A DNA stretch of 64,000 nucleotides from Rhodococcus sp. H36-A4. Its GTDB lineage: Bacteria > Actinomycetota > Actinomycetes > Mycobacteriales > Mycobacteriaceae. This document shows positions 33,300-44,059 of this stretch, in pieces. The translations under genes and the position numbers were made by a program. Positions within the stretch are counted from its first letter, which is position 1; every line of letters starts with the position of its first letter. A model generated the notes under the pieces. That model did no database searches, was not told the origin of the DNA, and saw only the letters and a program-made list of their open reading frames with translations. The stretch spans positions 124,001 to 188,000 of the forward strand of contig NZ_JAPVLQ010000004.1 of assembly GCF_027158005.1 (NCBI RefSeq), given 5' to 3'.

Positions 33300-33305
33300 G
33301 TTATA
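33300..33305 (-). promoter_or_regulatory. Possible -10 box of wag31
   Basis: TATAAC on the minus strand, about 46 bases before the wag31 ATG. No matching -35 at the standard distance was found, so confidence is low. Confidence 0.3.
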
Positions 33306-33414
33306 TCCCATTCCATACGGTCCGGAACAATCAAACTGTAACTGGCGTCCATTCTGTCACATCGGTCGCGCTGGTCGCCCGCGTCCCCGAAGTCTTGTAC
33401 CAACGTATCGAACC

Positions 33415-33702
33415 CTACGACCCCAGCCCTCTCACGACAGTCATCAGGATGAATACCCCGAAGAGCAACACCATGATCGACAAATCGAGTCGAACTCCGC
33501 CGAGATTCACCGGCGGTATCAGTCTGCGAAGCAGCTTGACCGGCGGGTCGGTCACCGTGAAAATCGCTTCTAGCAAGATCACCACAATTCCAGTGGGACG
33601 CCAGTCGCGGGCGAACGTTCTGATGAATTCGACGATGATGCGGCCGATGAGAAGCAGCCAGAACATGAAGAGTACGAAATAGAGAACCGCAAACAAGGCC
33701 AC
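33415..33702 (-). CDS. yggT: YggT family membrane protein
   Basis: 95 residues with two TM helices (residues 2-25 and 70-90) and the family motif IIVEFIRTFARDWRP followed by VTDPPVKLLRRLIPP. YggT genes sit in the dcw-wag31 neighbourhood of many Gram-positives and are linked to envelope growth or osmotic tolerance; mechanism unknown. A strong terminator at 33720-33778 separates it from sepF, so it needs its own promoter or read-through. Confidence 0.93.
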   Translation of the reverse strand: MALFAVLYFVLFMFWLLLIGRIIVEFIRTFARDWRPTGIVVILLEAIFTVTDPPVKLLRRLIPPVNLGGVRLDLSIMVLLFGVFILMTVVRGLGS

Positions 33703-33719
33703 GTCTCATACTGTGCCCG

Positions 33720-33778
33720 AAAAAAGCGGCTCGATCAAAGCGAGCAGGTCAGAGACCCCCGACGCTCGATCGAGCCGC
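33720..33778 (-). terminator. Strong intrinsic terminator after sepF
   Basis: On the minus strand GCGGCTCGATC pairs with GATCGAGCCGC (11 bp), extended inward by AGCG/CGCT, and is followed at once by six T residues. It ends the dcw-sepF transcript 26 bp past the sepF stop. Confidence 0.85.
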
Positions 33779-33803
33779 GGACTTATCGCACAACTCGTCC
33801 GAG

Positions 33804-34475
33804 TCATTGCTGACTGTAGAAGCCGGTTTCGGCGATCCGGCGACGCTCCTGAGGCGATACGTCGACATCAGCGGGCGAGAGCAGAAACACTTTCGTCGCA
33901 ACCTTGTCGAAGGAACCACGCAGTGCGAACGCCAGTCCCGCTGCGAAGTCGACCAACCGCTTCGCGTCGGCATTGCTCATCTCGACGAGATCCATGATGA
34001 CGGGAGTTCCGTCACGAAAGCGCTCACCGATGGTGCGCGCCTCGCTGTAGTCGCGCGGGCGCAACGTGGTGATTTTGGACAAGGGGCCTCCGTCGTCGAC
34101 AATCGGGCTTCGACGAGTCTCCGCACGGACATCCATCCTGGTATCGACGGCGAGGTTTCCGCGAGTCGCCGTCGGCCGAGTACCGCCGCCGGATGCGCCG
34201 CGTGAACTCCTGCCCCCGATCGGTGCCAGAGTCGGAGCCGAGCGAGGCGCATCGAAGTCGTCGTAATCTTCGGCGTCGTCCAGATTGGCATGCGCGGGCC
34301 GTCGAGACGTAAAGCTAGGGCCGCCGAATTCACGGTCGCCGCGCTCGTCGAGTTCGGCATATGGGTCGCGCCCCCGCGAAACCCGATGACTGTCAGGTTC
34401 GTCGAGGTAGTCGTCTTCGTAGTCCGCGAGTGGAACCATGCCGAAGTACGCCTTGAACTTGTGCAGGGTGCTCAT
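33804..34475 (-). CDS. sepF: Cell division protein SepF
   Basis: 223 residues. SepF binds membrane and FtsZ tails and is the essential FtsZ anchor in actinobacteria lacking FtsA and ZipA. A short N-terminal amphipathic helix ([16 protein letters not shown]) and a charged, arginine-rich linker lead to the C-terminal domain ([36 protein letters not shown]). ATG at 34475 has AAGGAAGG upstream; the ORF extension to 34505 is not conserved-looking. Confidence 0.95.
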   Translation of the reverse strand: MSTLHKFKAYFGMVPLADYEDDYLDEPDSHRVSRGRDPYAELDERGDREFGGPSFTSRRPAHANLDDAEDYDDFDAPRSAPTLAPIGGRSSRGASGGGTRPTATRGNLAVDTRMDVRAETRRSPIVDDGGPLSKITTLRPRDYSEARTIGERFRDGTPVIMDLVEMSNADAKRLVDFAAGLAFALRGSFDKVATKVFLLSPADVDVSPQERRRIAETGFYSQQ

Positions 34476-34590
34476 CGATCCTTGCCTTCCTTCAAAACTG
34501 GCCATTCGGGCTTCACTCCCGGGCGGGTGTTCAGCGTGTCGTCACCAGGTTTCACATTGGGTCAGTTGTTACTGATGTGAACCGTGGTCT

Positions 34591-35328
34591 CTATTGCGAG
34601 GTTATCGGCCGCGAACCGAGTATTGCGGTACCGACACGCACGCACGTCGATCCGTGTCGCACAGCGGCTTCCAGGTCGCCAGTCATGCCCGCAGACAGTT
34701 CGACGGCCTCGGGATGATCGACGAGAACACGCCGGTGCAATTCGGCAAGATCGGCGAACGAACTATCGGGGTCGGCTTCGATCGGCGGGACCGCCATCAA
34801 ACCCGCAAGAGAGAGATCCTCTGCTGATGCGACGAGGTCGACCAGTTCGTCCAGCTGTTCGCGTTCGATGCCGGCCCGGTGAACATCGCCATCGAGACTC
34901 ACTTGAATCAGCACCCGCAGAGGGCTTGTCCGCTCGCCCTCGCCCAGCGCACGCTGTACTGCGTTCTGAAGCGACTGAACCAATCGCGCACTGTCCACCG
35001 AATGAATCGAATAGGCCCACTTCGCAACCGACTTCGCCTTGTTTCTCTGCAGATGCCCGATCATGTGCCATTTCGCGGGAGAGTCGGCGAAGTGCTCGGT
35101 CGTCTCCTGAGCCTTCACCGTTGCTTCCTGCTCCCGCGACTCACCGAACTCACGGCAGCCCAGTCGATAGAGAGTTTCGACGTCACTCGAGGGGAAGAAC
35201 TTGGTGACCGGAAGCAACGTCACGTCCTCTTCGGCACGGCCGGCGGAGATACACGCCGCACGCAGCCGATCGCGCACCGACTGCAGTGCGTGCTCTATGT
35301 CTACGGCTCTGTCACTTGCAATAGTCAT
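34591..35328 (-). CDS. yggS: YggS/PLPBP family PLP homeostasis protein
   Basis: About 245 residues, a single-domain fold type III PLP-binding protein that balances pyridoxal phosphate and amino/keto acids. The PLP lysine is in LPVTKFFP; FGESREQE, WHMIGHLQRNKAK and STCVRVGTAILGSRP are family blocks. ATG 35328 is chosen; a TTG at 35340 overlapping the pgeF stop (TTGA) is an equal alternative. Lies between pgeF and sepF as in mycobacteria. Confidence 0.93.
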   Translation of the reverse strand: MTIASDRAVDIEHALQSVRDRLRAACISAGRAEEDVTLLPVTKFFPSSDVETLYRLGCREFGESREQEATVKAQETTEHFADSPAKWHMIGHLQRNKAKSVAKWAYSIHSVDSARLVQSLQNAVQRALGEGERTSPLRVLIQVSLDGDVHRAGIEREQLDELVDLVASAEDLSLAGLMAVPPIEADPDSSFADLAELHRRVLVDHPEAVELSAGMTGDLEAAVRHGSTCVRVGTAILGSRPITSQ

Positions 35329-35336
35329 GGCACCAG

Positions 35337-36056
35337 TCAAGCAGGCTCGGTGTCCATCCAGATCACGCTGGCGAACCTACCGGTCGGTGCTCCCCGCCGA
35401 TGGCTGAACAGGGTTCTGTCCTCGATGGTGCACCGAGGATCGACCACCACCGCCGACACACCGGAAGACTCGAGTTGCCTCCGAATACCCGCTCGGATAT
35501 CGAGGCCCGGCGTATTACGAACCGTGGTCGTCGCACTACCGGGTAGATGACGCTCGACGTCGGCCCGCATATGCGCAGGCACTTCGTACTGACGGCCACT
35601 TGCTGCCGGACCCAGAAAAGCACCGATACGTGAGACGTCCGCCCCGAGCGAAACCATCTTTTCCAGCACCTTGGGCACGATGCCGATTCGGGCTCCTACC
35701 CGCCCTGCGTGGACGGCAGCGATCACACCTGCCTCGTCGTCGGACAGCAGAAGCGGAACACAATCTGCAGTCAGTACCACCAGGCCGAGATTGCGAGCGG
35801 TCGTCACGAGTGCGTCGGTGACCGGTACGGGCTCGGAGACCGGGCCGTCCACCACCGTGACGGTACGACCGTGTACCTGCTCCATCCACACCAGGCCGTC
35901 GACGCCCAGGCCCAGTTCCCGACCCAACCGTTCTCGGTTCGCCGCAACGGCCGCCGGAGCGTCCCCCACGTGGTCGCCGAGATTGAAAGTGTCGAACGGC
36001 GGCGCCGACACCCCACCTGCTCTGGTGGTGGTAACCCTGCGGACTTTGCCGTTCAG
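35337..36056 (-). CDS. pgeF: Peptidoglycan editing factor PgeF (YfiH, multicopper-polyphenol-oxidase fold)
   Basis: About 239 residues. In E. coli PgeF hydrolyses wrongly built muropeptide precursors. Metal-site motifs: WMEQVHG, VVLTADCVPLLL and AVHAGRVGA; the C-terminus has DPRCTIEDRTLFSHRRGAP. The first usual start codon is GTG 36011, but the conserved stretch VRRVTTTRAGG is encoded just before it in frame. Upstream the only plausible start is CTG 36056, which has GAGAGGA (36071-36065) exactly 8 bp before it. I therefore propose a CTG start. Follows ftsZ by 46 bp. Confidence 0.85.
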   Translation of the reverse strand: MNGKVRRVTTTRAGGVSAPPFDTFNLGDHVGDAPAAVAANRERLGRELGLGVDGLVWMEQVHGRTVTVVDGPVSEPVPVTDALVTTARNLGLVVLTADCVPLLLSDDEAGVIAAVHAGRVGARIGIVPKVLEKMVSLGADVSRIGAFLGPAASGRQYEVPAHMRADVERHLPGSATTTVRNTPGLDIRAGIRRQLESSGVSAVVVDPRCTIEDRTLFSHRRGAPTGRFASVIWMDTEPA

Positions 36057-36102
36057 CGCGACATTCCTCTCGGTAGGTGCAATCCTTCTCGGGATGGTCG
36101 GA

Positions 36103-37335
36103 TCAGCGACGCATGAACGACGGTACGTCTACCTCGTCTTCGCCCTCTTCTTCGGACACCGGGACACGTCGCCCGGTCCCGGGCACACTGTTGGACGGCG
36201 CACTGCGCGACTCCGAATTCGGCAGCGGCGGAAGACTACTTCCACTCGGAGTGCCCGCGGAATCACGAAAGACTCCCGCCGAACTGGTCGAATCCGTTGG
36301 CCTCGACGAGGACACTTCGCCGGACCGGGCCGATCCGACGGATCCGCGTGCATTTCCGGGCGCAGCTTCCACAGGTCGACGGGTCGGGGTGCCACCGTCG
36401 AACCCGGCGGCGATGACGGTGACCCGCACCTCGTCACCGAGCGAATCGTCGATGACCGTGCCGAAGATGATGTTGGCGTCGATGTGAGCAGCTTCTTGCA
36501 CCAGCGATGCAGCCTCGTTGATCTCGAACAGGCCCAGGTCTGATCCGCCGGCGATCGACAGGAGTACACCTCGGGCGCCTTCCATCGACGCTTCCAGCAA
36601 CGGCGAATTGATGGCAGATTCCGCAGCCTTGATGGCCCGCCCCTCACCGCGTGAGGAGCCGATTCCCATCAGAGCACTACCCGCGCCGGACATGACACCC
36701 TTGACATCTGCGAAGTCGACGTTGATCAACCCTGGAGTCGTGATCAGATCCGTGATTCCCTGGACGCCGTTGAGCAGCACCTCGTCGGCACTTCGGAATG
36801 CATCCATCAAACTGACGGCCGCATCTCCCAACTGCAGCAGCCGATCATTGGGGATCACTATCAGCGTGTCGCAGGATTCACGAAGCTGCTGAATTCCGGT
36901 GTCGGCCTGGCCGCCGCGACGCTTGCCCTCGAACGAGAACGGTCGCGTGACGACTCCGACAGTCAGAGCACCGAGTTTGCGGGCGATATTCGCGACGACG
37001 GGCGCGCCACCGGTGCCGGTGCCACCGCCTTCACCCGCGGTGACGAAAACCATGTCGGCCCCCTTGAGGACCTCCTCGATCTCGTCTTTGTGATCGTCTG
37101 CCGCGCGGCGACCCACTTCGGGATCCGCTCCGGCACCGAGTCCGCGAGTCAGCTCGCGACCTACATCGAGTTTGACGTCGGCGTCGCTCATGAGAAGTGC
37201 TTGAGCATCGGTGTTGACCGCGATGAACTCGACTCCTTTGAGTCCCTGTTCGATCATTCGGTTGACCGCGTTAACGCCGCCGCCGCCGATGCCGACGACC
37301 TTGATTACGGCGAGGTAGTTGTGCGGGGGCGTCAT
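36103..37335 (-). CDS. ftsZ: Cell division GTPase FtsZ
   Basis: 410 residues. The tubulin-like protein that forms the division ring. GTP-binding motifs are [13 protein letters not shown] and the signature [13 protein letters not shown]; the T7 loop region [10 protein letters not shown] follows. An acidic linker ends in the conserved tail [10 protein letters not shown], which binds SepF and FtsW. ATG at 37335 with GGAAGG upstream. The 194-bp gap to ftsQ contains promoter-like sequence, as expected for an independently transcribed ftsZ. Confidence 0.98.
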   Translation of the reverse strand: MTPPHNYLAVIKVVGIGGGGVNAVNRMIEQGLKGVEFIAVNTDAQALLMSDADVKLDVGRELTRGLGAGADPEVGRRAADDHKDEIEEVLKGADMVFVTAGEGGGTGTGGAPVVANIARKLGALTVGVVTRPFSFEGKRRGGQADTGIQQLRESCDTLIVIPNDRLLQLGDAAVSLMDAFRSADEVLLNGVQGITDLITTPGLINVDFADVKGVMSGAGSALMGIGSSRGEGRAIKAAESAINSPLLEASMEGARGVLLSIAGGSDLGLFEINEAASLVQEAAHIDANIIFGTVIDDSLGDEVRVTVIAAGFDGGTPTRRPVEAAPGNARGSVGSARSGEVSSSRPTDSTSSAGVFRDSAGTPSGSSLPPLPNSESRSAPSNSVPGTGRRVPVSEEEGEDEVDVPSFMRR

Positions 37336-37396
37336 GGGCTCTCGCCTTCCGTGGTTGTTTGTCTGGGCTGTCGGGTGCGGGATAGTCTCAACCTGA

Positions 37397-37420
37397 ACCA
37401 TAGGCTTAGAGTTATGTCAA
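37397..37420 (-). promoter_or_regulatory. Promoter-like elements upstream of ftsZ
   Basis: TTGACA (37420-37415) matches a -35 box and TATGGT (37402-37397) a -10 box, but they are only 12 bases apart, so at least one may belong to a different promoter. The position in the ftsQ-ftsZ gap makes an ftsZ promoter likely. Confidence 0.35.
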
Positions 37421-37529
37421 GTACCCGACTTGATGAACGCTATTGATCGGTGCAACCTTCTGCCATTAGGCGCGCCGGGCACCGCGAAAAGATTTTGCTT
37501 CAGACCGTACCTGCCGGTCACTCGAACAG

Positions 37530-38402
37530 CTACTTGATGGTCGGTAGATCTGGGCTCGATACATCCAGAACCTGTCCAGGCTGAGACAACAATGTAAGCG
37601 CCACAGCGGATTTGCGCTCCGAATTGTCGCTACTCCCCCACACGAGTGTCCTTCCGTCGAGCAACGAAAGGGAGACCTCCGATATCGAGCTCGCGCGAAC
37701 CTCGCCGACCTGACCACGCAGAGCGTCAGGCATCGAATCCAGAACGGCGAGTCCGCTTGTCGTAGCTGCATCCCCTGGACCGGGTGTATCGGTCACCAAG
37801 CGCACAACTCCCGGCGGGGGCGTACCGACCGCAAAGTCGACGCCGTCCTTGTCGAGCAGGTGAGTTCCGTCCGGCTCGTCCACGAACGCCACAGGCACTC
37901 GTTCCGTCACCGTCACCCGCACGGTCGACGGATACATCCGTTGAACGCGAACCGAAGCCACTGCCGGGATAACCGCCACACGCTGTGCAGCTGATCCGAC
38001 ATCGACCCGAACGAGCTTCTCCCCCAGCAGAATGCCGAGGTCCGTGACAATTTCTTCCTCGGAAACCGTCACGTTTCCGGTGACCTCGATCTGGCGGACC
38101 GACAACACTGGAGTGAGGTACACCAGTGCAAATCCCGCCACGATCACGGCCACCACCGCCGCCGCGATCAGTCCCAGTTTGCGACGCGACCGTGAGACAC
38201 GCAGACGTTCCGCTTCTCGAGCCTCGCGCCTGCGCTCACGGTCCTTCGCCTCGTGCGATGCGGCCGCCGAATTCACACCGGTATTCGACCTACCATCGAA
38301 TTCGGCGTTCTTCGGTGTGACCACGGATTTCGGTCTTGTCTTGGACGTGCGGTCGGGCTTGGCGGCCCGGCGTCTACTCCCCCGCTCGGGCCGACCGGTC
38401 AC
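37530..38402 (-). CDS. ftsQ: Cell division protein FtsQ (POTRA domain)
   Basis: 290 residues. A long basic cytoplasmic N-terminus (~90 residues), one TM helix ([19 protein letters not shown]) and an extracytoplasmic POTRA domain starting at [20 protein letters not shown]. FtsQ links early and late divisome proteins. GTG start overlaps the murC stop by 4 bp (GTGA). Confidence 0.95.
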   Translation of the reverse strand: MTGRPERGSRRRAAKPDRTSKTRPKSVVTPKNAEFDGRSNTGVNSAAASHEAKDRERRREAREAERLRVSRSRRKLGLIAAAVVAVIVAGFALVYLTPVLSVRQIEVTGNVTVSEEEIVTDLGILLGEKLVRVDVGSAAQRVAVIPAVASVRVQRMYPSTVRVTVTERVPVAFVDEPDGTHLLDKDGVDFAVGTPPPGVVRLVTDTPGPGDAATTSGLAVLDSMPDALRGQVGEVRASSISEVSLSLLDGRTLVWGSSDNSERKSAVALTLLSQPGQVLDVSSPDLPTIK

Positions 38403-39883
38403 TCCGATGCCCGACCTTGCCCGATCCTGAAGTCGGTCTTCGACCGCAACGCATCGAGAATCGGTCCGGCCAACATCGTGACGTCGCCTGCTCCCATGGT
38501 GATGACCACATCTCCGGGGCCGGCCAGCGCGGCAACCTGCTTGGCCACCAAAGACAGATCCGGCTGATAGTTCACCGGAACGGTCACCGCCGCTGCCACC
38601 AGCGCGCCGGTCACCCCGGGGAGCGGTTCTTCGCGCGCGCCGTACACATCGAGTACAACCACTTCGTCGGCAAGGCTCAGCGTCGTACCGAACTCGGAAG
38701 CGAAAGTTTCGGTCCGCGAATACAGGTGAGGTTGGAAGACCACGATCACCCGTCCACGCTCGGCTGGGCCCGCGACTCCAGCGACGAGTTGCTGTGCCGC
38801 AGTCAGTACTGCACGGACCTCCGTCGGGTGGTGCGCATAGTCGTCGAATACACGAACGCCGTGTTCGCGACCACGGAGCTGGAAGCGGCGATGAACGCCA
38901 CCGAATCCGGCGAGTCCGGCCAGTAGTTCATCGACCCCGGCCCCTACCTGACATCCTGCACTGAACGCGGCAAGAGCATTGAGCGCTGTATGACGACCGG
39001 GAACCCCAAGACGCAACGTCCGAGGTTTCTCCTCACCCTCGACCAACAACTGGGCCACACCCCCGACATCCTCGGGTTCCCAATTCAGAAGACGGACCGC
39101 CATCTCGACCTCGCCCGCATCGACGTTCGCCGATCCGTAGCCGAGCACCCGAACCCCTGACAGAGCGCGTGCGTGAATTCGCTGAGCGAGGGCAGCGGAC
39201 CCCGGGTCGTCCATGCAGGCGATCAACACCCCTCCGGGTTCGAGCAAAGCCGCGAAATCGTCGAATACCTGTACGTAGGCCTCGGTCGTGCCGAAGTAGT
39301 CGAGATGATCGGCCTCGATATTGGTGACGATCACGACGTTCGGGCTGTACTGCAGCAGGGATCCGTCGCTCTCGTCCGCTTCGGCTACGAACACGTCGCC
39401 GCTGCCGTGGTGCGCGTTGGTACCGGCCTCGTTGAGCTCACCGCCGACGGCGAAAGAGGGATCGAATCCGCAATGTTGCAGCGCAACCACGAGCATCGAC
39501 GTCGTAGAGGTCTTTCCATGGGTCCCGGACACCAGCAGGGCCCGATACCCGTCCATCAACGAGGACAACACCGCAGGCCGCAGCACGATCGGAATACCCC
39601 GCTCCTCGGCCGCGACGAGTTCGGGGTTGTCTTTCGGAATCGCAGCGAGCGTCGTGACGACGACTGTGGGTCCACCCGGCAGCATGTCCAACGCTGAACT
39701 GTCGTGCCCTACCCGGACTTGGGCACCACGTGCACGAAGCGCAAGAACACCGCGGCTCTCCTTGGCATCGGATCCAGAGACCTGGCCGCCACGAGCCAGC
39801 AGAATCCGTGCGATGCCCGACATACCGGCACCGCCGATACCGACCATGTGCACTCTCGCGAGCTCGGCTGGAAGCTCGGACAT
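38399..39883 (-). CDS. murC: UDP-N-acetylmuramate--L-alanine ligase
   Basis: 494 residues, the same length as the mycobacterial enzyme. Adds L-Ala to UDP-MurNAc. [18 protein letters not shown] binds UDP-MurNAc, [13 protein letters not shown] is the ATP P-loop, and [12 protein letters not shown] is a Mur ligase block. ATG 39883 is preferred because AAAGGACG lies 6 bp upstream; the GTG at 39904 overlapping murG is the alternative. Confidence 0.97.
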   Translation of the reverse strand: MSELPAELARVHMVGIGGAGMSGIARILLARGGQVSGSDAKESRGVLALRARGAQVRVGHDSSALDMLPGGPTVVVTTLAAIPKDNPELVAAEERGIPIVLRPAVLSSLMDGYRALLVSGTHGKTSTTSMLVVALQHCGFDPSFAVGGELNEAGTNAHHGSGDVFVAEADESDGSLLQYSPNVVIVTNIEADHLDYFGTTEAYVQVFDDFAALLEPGGVLIACMDDPGSAALAQRIHARALSGVRVLGYGSANVDAGEVEMAVRLLNWEPEDVGGVAQLLVEGEEKPRTLRLGVPGRHTALNALAAFSAGCQVGAGVDELLAGLAGFGGVHRRFQLRGREHGVRVFDDYAHHPTEVRAVLTAAQQLVAGVAGPAERGRVIVVFQPHLYSRTETFASEFGTTLSLADEVVVLDVYGAREEPLPGVTGALVAAAVTVPVNYQPDLSLVAKQVAALAGPGDVVITMGAGDVTMLAGPILDALRSKTDFRIGQGRASE

Positions 39884-39900
39884 GTCCGTCCTTTCACCCG

Positions 39901-41070
39901 TCACGACAGTGACGATTCGTTTGGTCGAGCCGAGGCGACGTCGACCACGATCTCGGCAACCGTAGCTGCAGCGTCGCGATGACCCGCACTCCCCGCTGCG
40001 ATGGACATGGCAGCGATCCGCTCGGTGTCGGTGATCAAGTCCACGATCACGCTACCGACGTAGGAGGCGTCGATCTGCGCGTCCTGCACCAGTATCCCGC
40101 CCCCCGCATCCACGACAGGCCGAGCATTCAGTTCTTGCTCGCCGTTGCCGTGCGGCAACGGTACATACACAGCGGGCAGCCCCGTCGCCGACACCTCGGC
40201 CACGGTCATGGCACCGGAGCGGCACATCGCCAGATCCGCGGCCGCGTAAGCCAGATCCATGCGGGTGAGGTACGGAACCGCAATATACGCAGTCGTTGCT
40301 CCTTCGATCGACTCGACGTCGACGGTGTTCTTCGGGCCGTGTGCATGCAGGACCGAGACCCCCGCGGCGGCGAGTTCGGCTGCGGCGCCGGACACTGCGT
40401 CGTTCAGCGAGCGTGCACCTTGCGATCCGCCGAACACCAGTAGCACGGGGCCGTCCGCAGGCAACCCGAAGTGGGCTCGCGCTTCTCCACGGCGAGACGC
40501 TCTGTTCAGCCCGGTGATCGTGGGTCGGACAGGTATTCCGACTATCTCTGCATCCTGCGCGCCGCGAGCGGATACGCCCGATCCCGGCACTGCCGCCAGC
40601 ACCCGAGTAGCCAGACGGGCACCGACCTTGTTGGCAATCCCTGCACTGGCGTTGGCCTCGTGCAGAACGATCGGTATGCGTCGACTGTCACGAGCGCACC
40701 GCGCCGCGATGTAGGCGGGGAGAGCGACGTATCCGCCGAATCCCACGAGCACATCCGCTTCGGTCTCGGAGAACACTTTCTTGGTCCTACGGACCGATCG
40801 AACGAGTTTTCCCGGCAATCGCAGCAAATCGAGTGTCGGTTTGCGCGGAAGCGGAACAGGAGGAATCAGTGCAAGCGGATATCCACGCGCCGGCACGAGG
40901 GTGGTCTCGAGTCCACGTTCGGTTCCGAGCGCGGTGATCCGCATCTCGGGATCGAGGGCGCGTAGTGCGTCGGCGACGGCAAGGGCAGGCTCGATGTGTC
41001 CTGCAGTCCCTCCGCCCGCTACGACTACGGACAGTGCTCTGGTGACCGGCGGTCGAGTTCGTGCATTCAC
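39901..41070 (-). CDS. murG: Lipid II synthase MurG (UDP-GlcNAc transferase)
   Basis: 389 residues, GT-B fold family 28. Transfers GlcNAc to lipid I at the inner membrane face. [20 protein letters not shown] is the first glycine loop; [15 protein letters not shown] and [20 protein letters not shown] are the second and the donor site. GTG start overlaps the ftsW stop by 4 bp. Confidence 0.97.
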   Translation of the reverse strand: MNARTRPPVTRALSVVVAGGGTAGHIEPALAVADALRALDPEMRITALGTERGLETTLVPARGYPLALIPPVPLPRKPTLDLLRLPGKLVRSVRRTKKVFSETEADVLVGFGGYVALPAYIAARCARDSRRIPIVLHEANASAGIANKVGARLATRVLAAVPGSGVSARGAQDAEIVGIPVRPTITGLNRASRRGEARAHFGLPADGPVLLVFGGSQGARSLNDAVSGAAAELAAAGVSVLHAHGPKNTVDVESIEGATTAYIAVPYLTRMDLAYAAADLAMCRSGAMTVAEVSATGLPAVYVPLPHGNGEQELNARPVVDAGGGILVQDAQIDASYVGSVIVDLITDTERIAAMSIAAGSAGHRDAAATVAEIVVDVASARPNESSLS

Positions 41071-42569
41071 CGTCGATATCCTTGCCCATCGGGGTGGTTG
41101 CGCCGCGCGCCGGGTTGCCTCGGGACCCGACGGCGAGGATCGGACCGTTGTTCACCTGGGGCCCCACGACGTGCTCGATTCGCTGCCCCGCCTACCTGCG
41201 CGTGTTCACGCGCGGCCGAACGACCGCTCTCTGCACGTGCCGCAAGCCGACGGCGGTCCTCCTGGTCGAGGGCAGGCCTGGTCGATTTGGATCGAGCGGC
41301 GGCTGCGCGCAGAGGCGAGAACGATGCGGGCATCGGAAGCCGGAGCACTCGATCGAGCCGGCTGTCCCTGCCTGCGTGCAACGCCGCGATCGCTTCGGGT
41401 TCGTGTCTCGCAGCGTTGGCGATGATACCGAACATGAGCAGCGTGATCGCGGTAGAAGATCCACCGTAGGACACCAGCGGCAGCTGCAGACCCGTCACCG
41501 GAAGCAGCCCGACGACATAGCAGATATTGATCATCGCCTGGGCGAAGATCCAGGTCGTCGAACCGGCCGCCAGAAGACGAAGGAACGGATCGACGGATCG
41601 CATGGCAATGCGGAGGCCGGTGTATACGAACAGGGCGAAAAGACCCAATACTGCCAGGCACCCGATGAAGCCGAGCTCCTCGCCGATGATCGCGAAGATG
41701 AAGTCGTTGTGCGCGTTGGGAAGATAGCTCCACTTGGCGCGGCTCTGACCGAGGCCGACACCGAAGGGTCCACCGTCGGCCAGGGAATACCGCGCTTGCT
41801 TGGACTGATATCCCAGACCCTGCGGATCGTCCCCCGGGTTGAGCCATCCCTTGATCCGGTCCGAGCGATAGCCCGCAGTGAATGCCAGCACGGTCGCGGC
41901 GCCGATTCCGCCGACCACCAGGATTCCGAACAACCGAGCATTGAGCCCGGCGAACCACAAGAGCGAGACGAGGATGATGCCGATGGCAATGGCCGTACTC
42001 AAGTTCGGCTGCAGCACAACCAGCGCGCACATCAACAACGATGCAGGTACCAATGGGATGAGTAGCGACTTCAAGCTGGCATGCTCGCTGCGCCGCGAGG
42101 CCAGCAGATGTGCACCCCACAAGACGAGCGTGACTTTGGCTAGTTCGGAGGGCTGGAACGAGACTCCAGCGATGTTGAACCATCGACGCGCACCGTCCGC
42201 GCCTTCGGATCCCACACCCGGAATCAAGACGAGCATCAGCATGACCACCGAGATGCAGAACAGCGGGAACGACAGCTTTCGAAGCATCCGAACCGACATA
42301 CGCAGCGCAATGTAGAACGCAACGACACCGAGTGCGACGCCGATCAGCTGCTGTGTGAAGAGTGAATAGGCGGAGCCGTCCGTCGCATAGGCCTCGGCAG
42401 CGGAAGAGGACAGCACCATGACCAGCCCGAGGATGGTGAGCAGGGCCGCAATGGTGACGATCAGATGGAACGACGCAAGCGGTCGGCGCATCCACAAGCC
42501 GATTCTGGTCCGTGGTCCGGCGTTGGACGGGCCGGAGCCGGGTCGAGATCGACCGGTAGCGGTACTCAC
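41067..42569 (-). CDS. ftsW: Septal peptidoglycan polymerase FtsW (SEDS family)
   Basis: 500 residues with about ten TM helices. SEDS glycosyltransferase that polymerises lipid II with PbpB. Motifs: [55 protein letters not shown] and [16 protein letters not shown]. After TM10 it has a charged, arginine-rich cytoplasmic tail of about 110 residues; in mycobacteria the tail contacts FtsZ. GTG start overlaps the murD stop by 4 bp. Confidence 0.96.
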   Translation of the reverse strand: MSTATGRSRPGSGPSNAGPRTRIGLWMRRPLASFHLIVTIAALLTILGLVMVLSSSAAEAYATDGSAYSLFTQQLIGVALGVVAFYIALRMSVRMLRKLSFPLFCISVVMLMLVLIPGVGSEGADGARRWFNIAGVSFQPSELAKVTLVLWGAHLLASRRSEHASLKSLLIPLVPASLLMCALVVLQPNLSTAIAIGIILVSLLWFAGLNARLFGILVVGGIGAATVLAFTAGYRSDRIKGWLNPGDDPQGLGYQSKQARYSLADGGPFGVGLGQSRAKWSYLPNAHNDFIFAIIGEELGFIGCLAVLGLFALFVYTGLRIAMRSVDPFLRLLAAGSTTWIFAQAMINICYVVGLLPVTGLQLPLVSYGGSSTAITLLMFGIIANAARHEPEAIAALHAGRDSRLDRVLRLPMPASFSPLRAAAARSKSTRPALDQEDRRRLAARAESGRSAAREHAQVGGAANRARRGAPGEQRSDPRRRVPRQPGARRNHPDGQGYRR

Positions 42570-44053
42570 GTTACCGGCCCGACGCCGCGACCGATATCCG
42601 CGGAGTCGAGATCGACTACGGCCTCGGCGAAGCTGCGACCGCGATGCCCATAGTCGACGAACATGTCGAGAGACGCCGCTGCCGGGGCCAGCAACACGGC
42701 GTCGCCCGGCCGCGCTCGACGTGCTGCCTCCTGGACGACCGCCCGCATCACTACGTCAGCATCTTCAGCAACATGAGTCACATCAGCATCGTCTCCCGCC
42801 GGATACCGCACAACTGGAACATCCGGCGCGTGTCGCGCCACCGCCTCTGCGATCTGCGTCCCATCGCGGCCGATGACAAGTGCGGCGACGAGACGCGGAG
42901 CAATCTCGACGACGAGTTCGTCGATGGCAGCGCCCTTCAGCAGCCCCCCTGCGATCCACACGACGCGGGGATACGCGAGGAGCGAAGACCGCGCAGCATG
43001 CGGGTTCGTGGCCTTCGAATCGTCCACGAACTTCACTTCGTTCGTCGTGCGAACCACGGCGCCGCGATGGGGCCCGACCTCGTAAGTACGAATACCGTCG
43101 GCCACATGCTCCGCACCGACGCCGATCGCGCGGGCCAGAGCAGAGGCTGCGAGCGCGTTCATCCACCCGGCGGGACCTGCGGGCAGCACTGCCGTCACCG
43201 GCACGATCTGCTCACGATCGGCGAACGCGTTGTCCACCAAGTGATCACCGATGATGCCGAACTCGCCGGCCGCAGGCTCGGACAGTCGGAATCCGATCAC
43301 ACGGTCCGCCGTCGATGTCGCCGAGAGCGCGGCGGCGCGGGCGTCGTCGAGACCGACCACAGCGATATCACCGTTCAGCGCCCGGGCCTTGGACTCGACG
43401 TAACCATCCATGCCACCGTGCCAATCGAGATGGTCTTCCGCGATATTGAGCACTGTCCCCGCGGCGGGACGCACCGATGGCGCCCAGAACAACTGGAACG
43501 ACGACAGTTCGACTGCCAACACCTGCGGATGCGGCGAGAGCCGAAGGGCATCGAGTATCGGCAGACCGATGTTCCCGCACGCGACGCTGTCGATCCCTGC
43601 GGACTTCAAGATCGACGCCAGCATCGACGTTGTCGTAGTTTTGCCGTTGGTACCGGTGACGACCAGCCATCGCGTCGGCGGGCCGTAGATTCCGGCACGA
43701 TCGATCCGCCACGACAACTCCACGTCGCCCCAGATGGGAATACTGTGGTTCGCCGCCGCCGCCAACACCGGCGAATCAGCTCGTAATCCAGGGCTCGTCA
43801 CCACCAGTGCGACGGCACCGATTCGGTCGGTGTCTGCGAGTAGCTCGTCCTGCAACACGACGCTCGCTCCGAGTGCGCGAGCGTTGTCCAGCGCACCCGG
43901 ATCCGAGTCGGTGACCAGAACCGCCGCTCCCAACTCGAGAAGCGGCGGCACCGTCGCCAAGCCGGACACGCGAGAGCCGGCGACAAGGACGGTCCGTCCC
44001 CGTAGCCACGAAAGATCTTCGTCGTATCCGGTCGCGTCGGCAGTCTCGGACAC
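42566..44053 (-). CDS. murD: UDP-N-acetylmuramoyl-L-alanine--D-glutamate ligase
   Basis: 495 residues. Adds D-Glu to UDP-MurNAc-L-Ala. VLVAGSRVSGLATVPPLLEL is the N-terminal Rossmann loop, VVTGTNGKTTTTSML the P-loop, and VKFVDDSKATNPHA a Mur ligase block. GTG start; its ribosome site GGAGGG forms the last codons of mraY just before the TAG stop, so translation of the two is probably coupled. Confidence 0.97.
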   Translation of the reverse strand: MSETADATGYDEDLSWLRGRTVLVAGSRVSGLATVPPLLELGAAVLVTDSDPGALDNARALGASVVLQDELLADTDRIGAVALVVTSPGLRADSPVLAAAANHSIPIWGDVELSWRIDRAGIYGPPTRWLVVTGTNGKTTTTSMLASILKSAGIDSVACGNIGLPILDALRLSPHPQVLAVELSSFQLFWAPSVRPAAGTVLNIAEDHLDWHGGMDGYVESKARALNGDIAVVGLDDARAAALSATSTADRVIGFRLSEPAAGEFGIIGDHLVDNAFADREQIVPVTAVLPAGPAGWMNALAASALARAIGVGAEHVADGIRTYEVGPHRGAVVRTTNEVKFVDDSKATNPHAARSSLLAYPRVVWIAGGLLKGAAIDELVVEIAPRLVAALVIGRDGTQIAEAVARHAPDVPVVRYPAGDDADVTHVAEDADVVMRAVVQEAARRARPGDAVLLAPAAASLDMFVDYGHRGRSFAEAVVDLDSADIGRGVGPVT

Positions 44054-44059
44054 GTGTAT

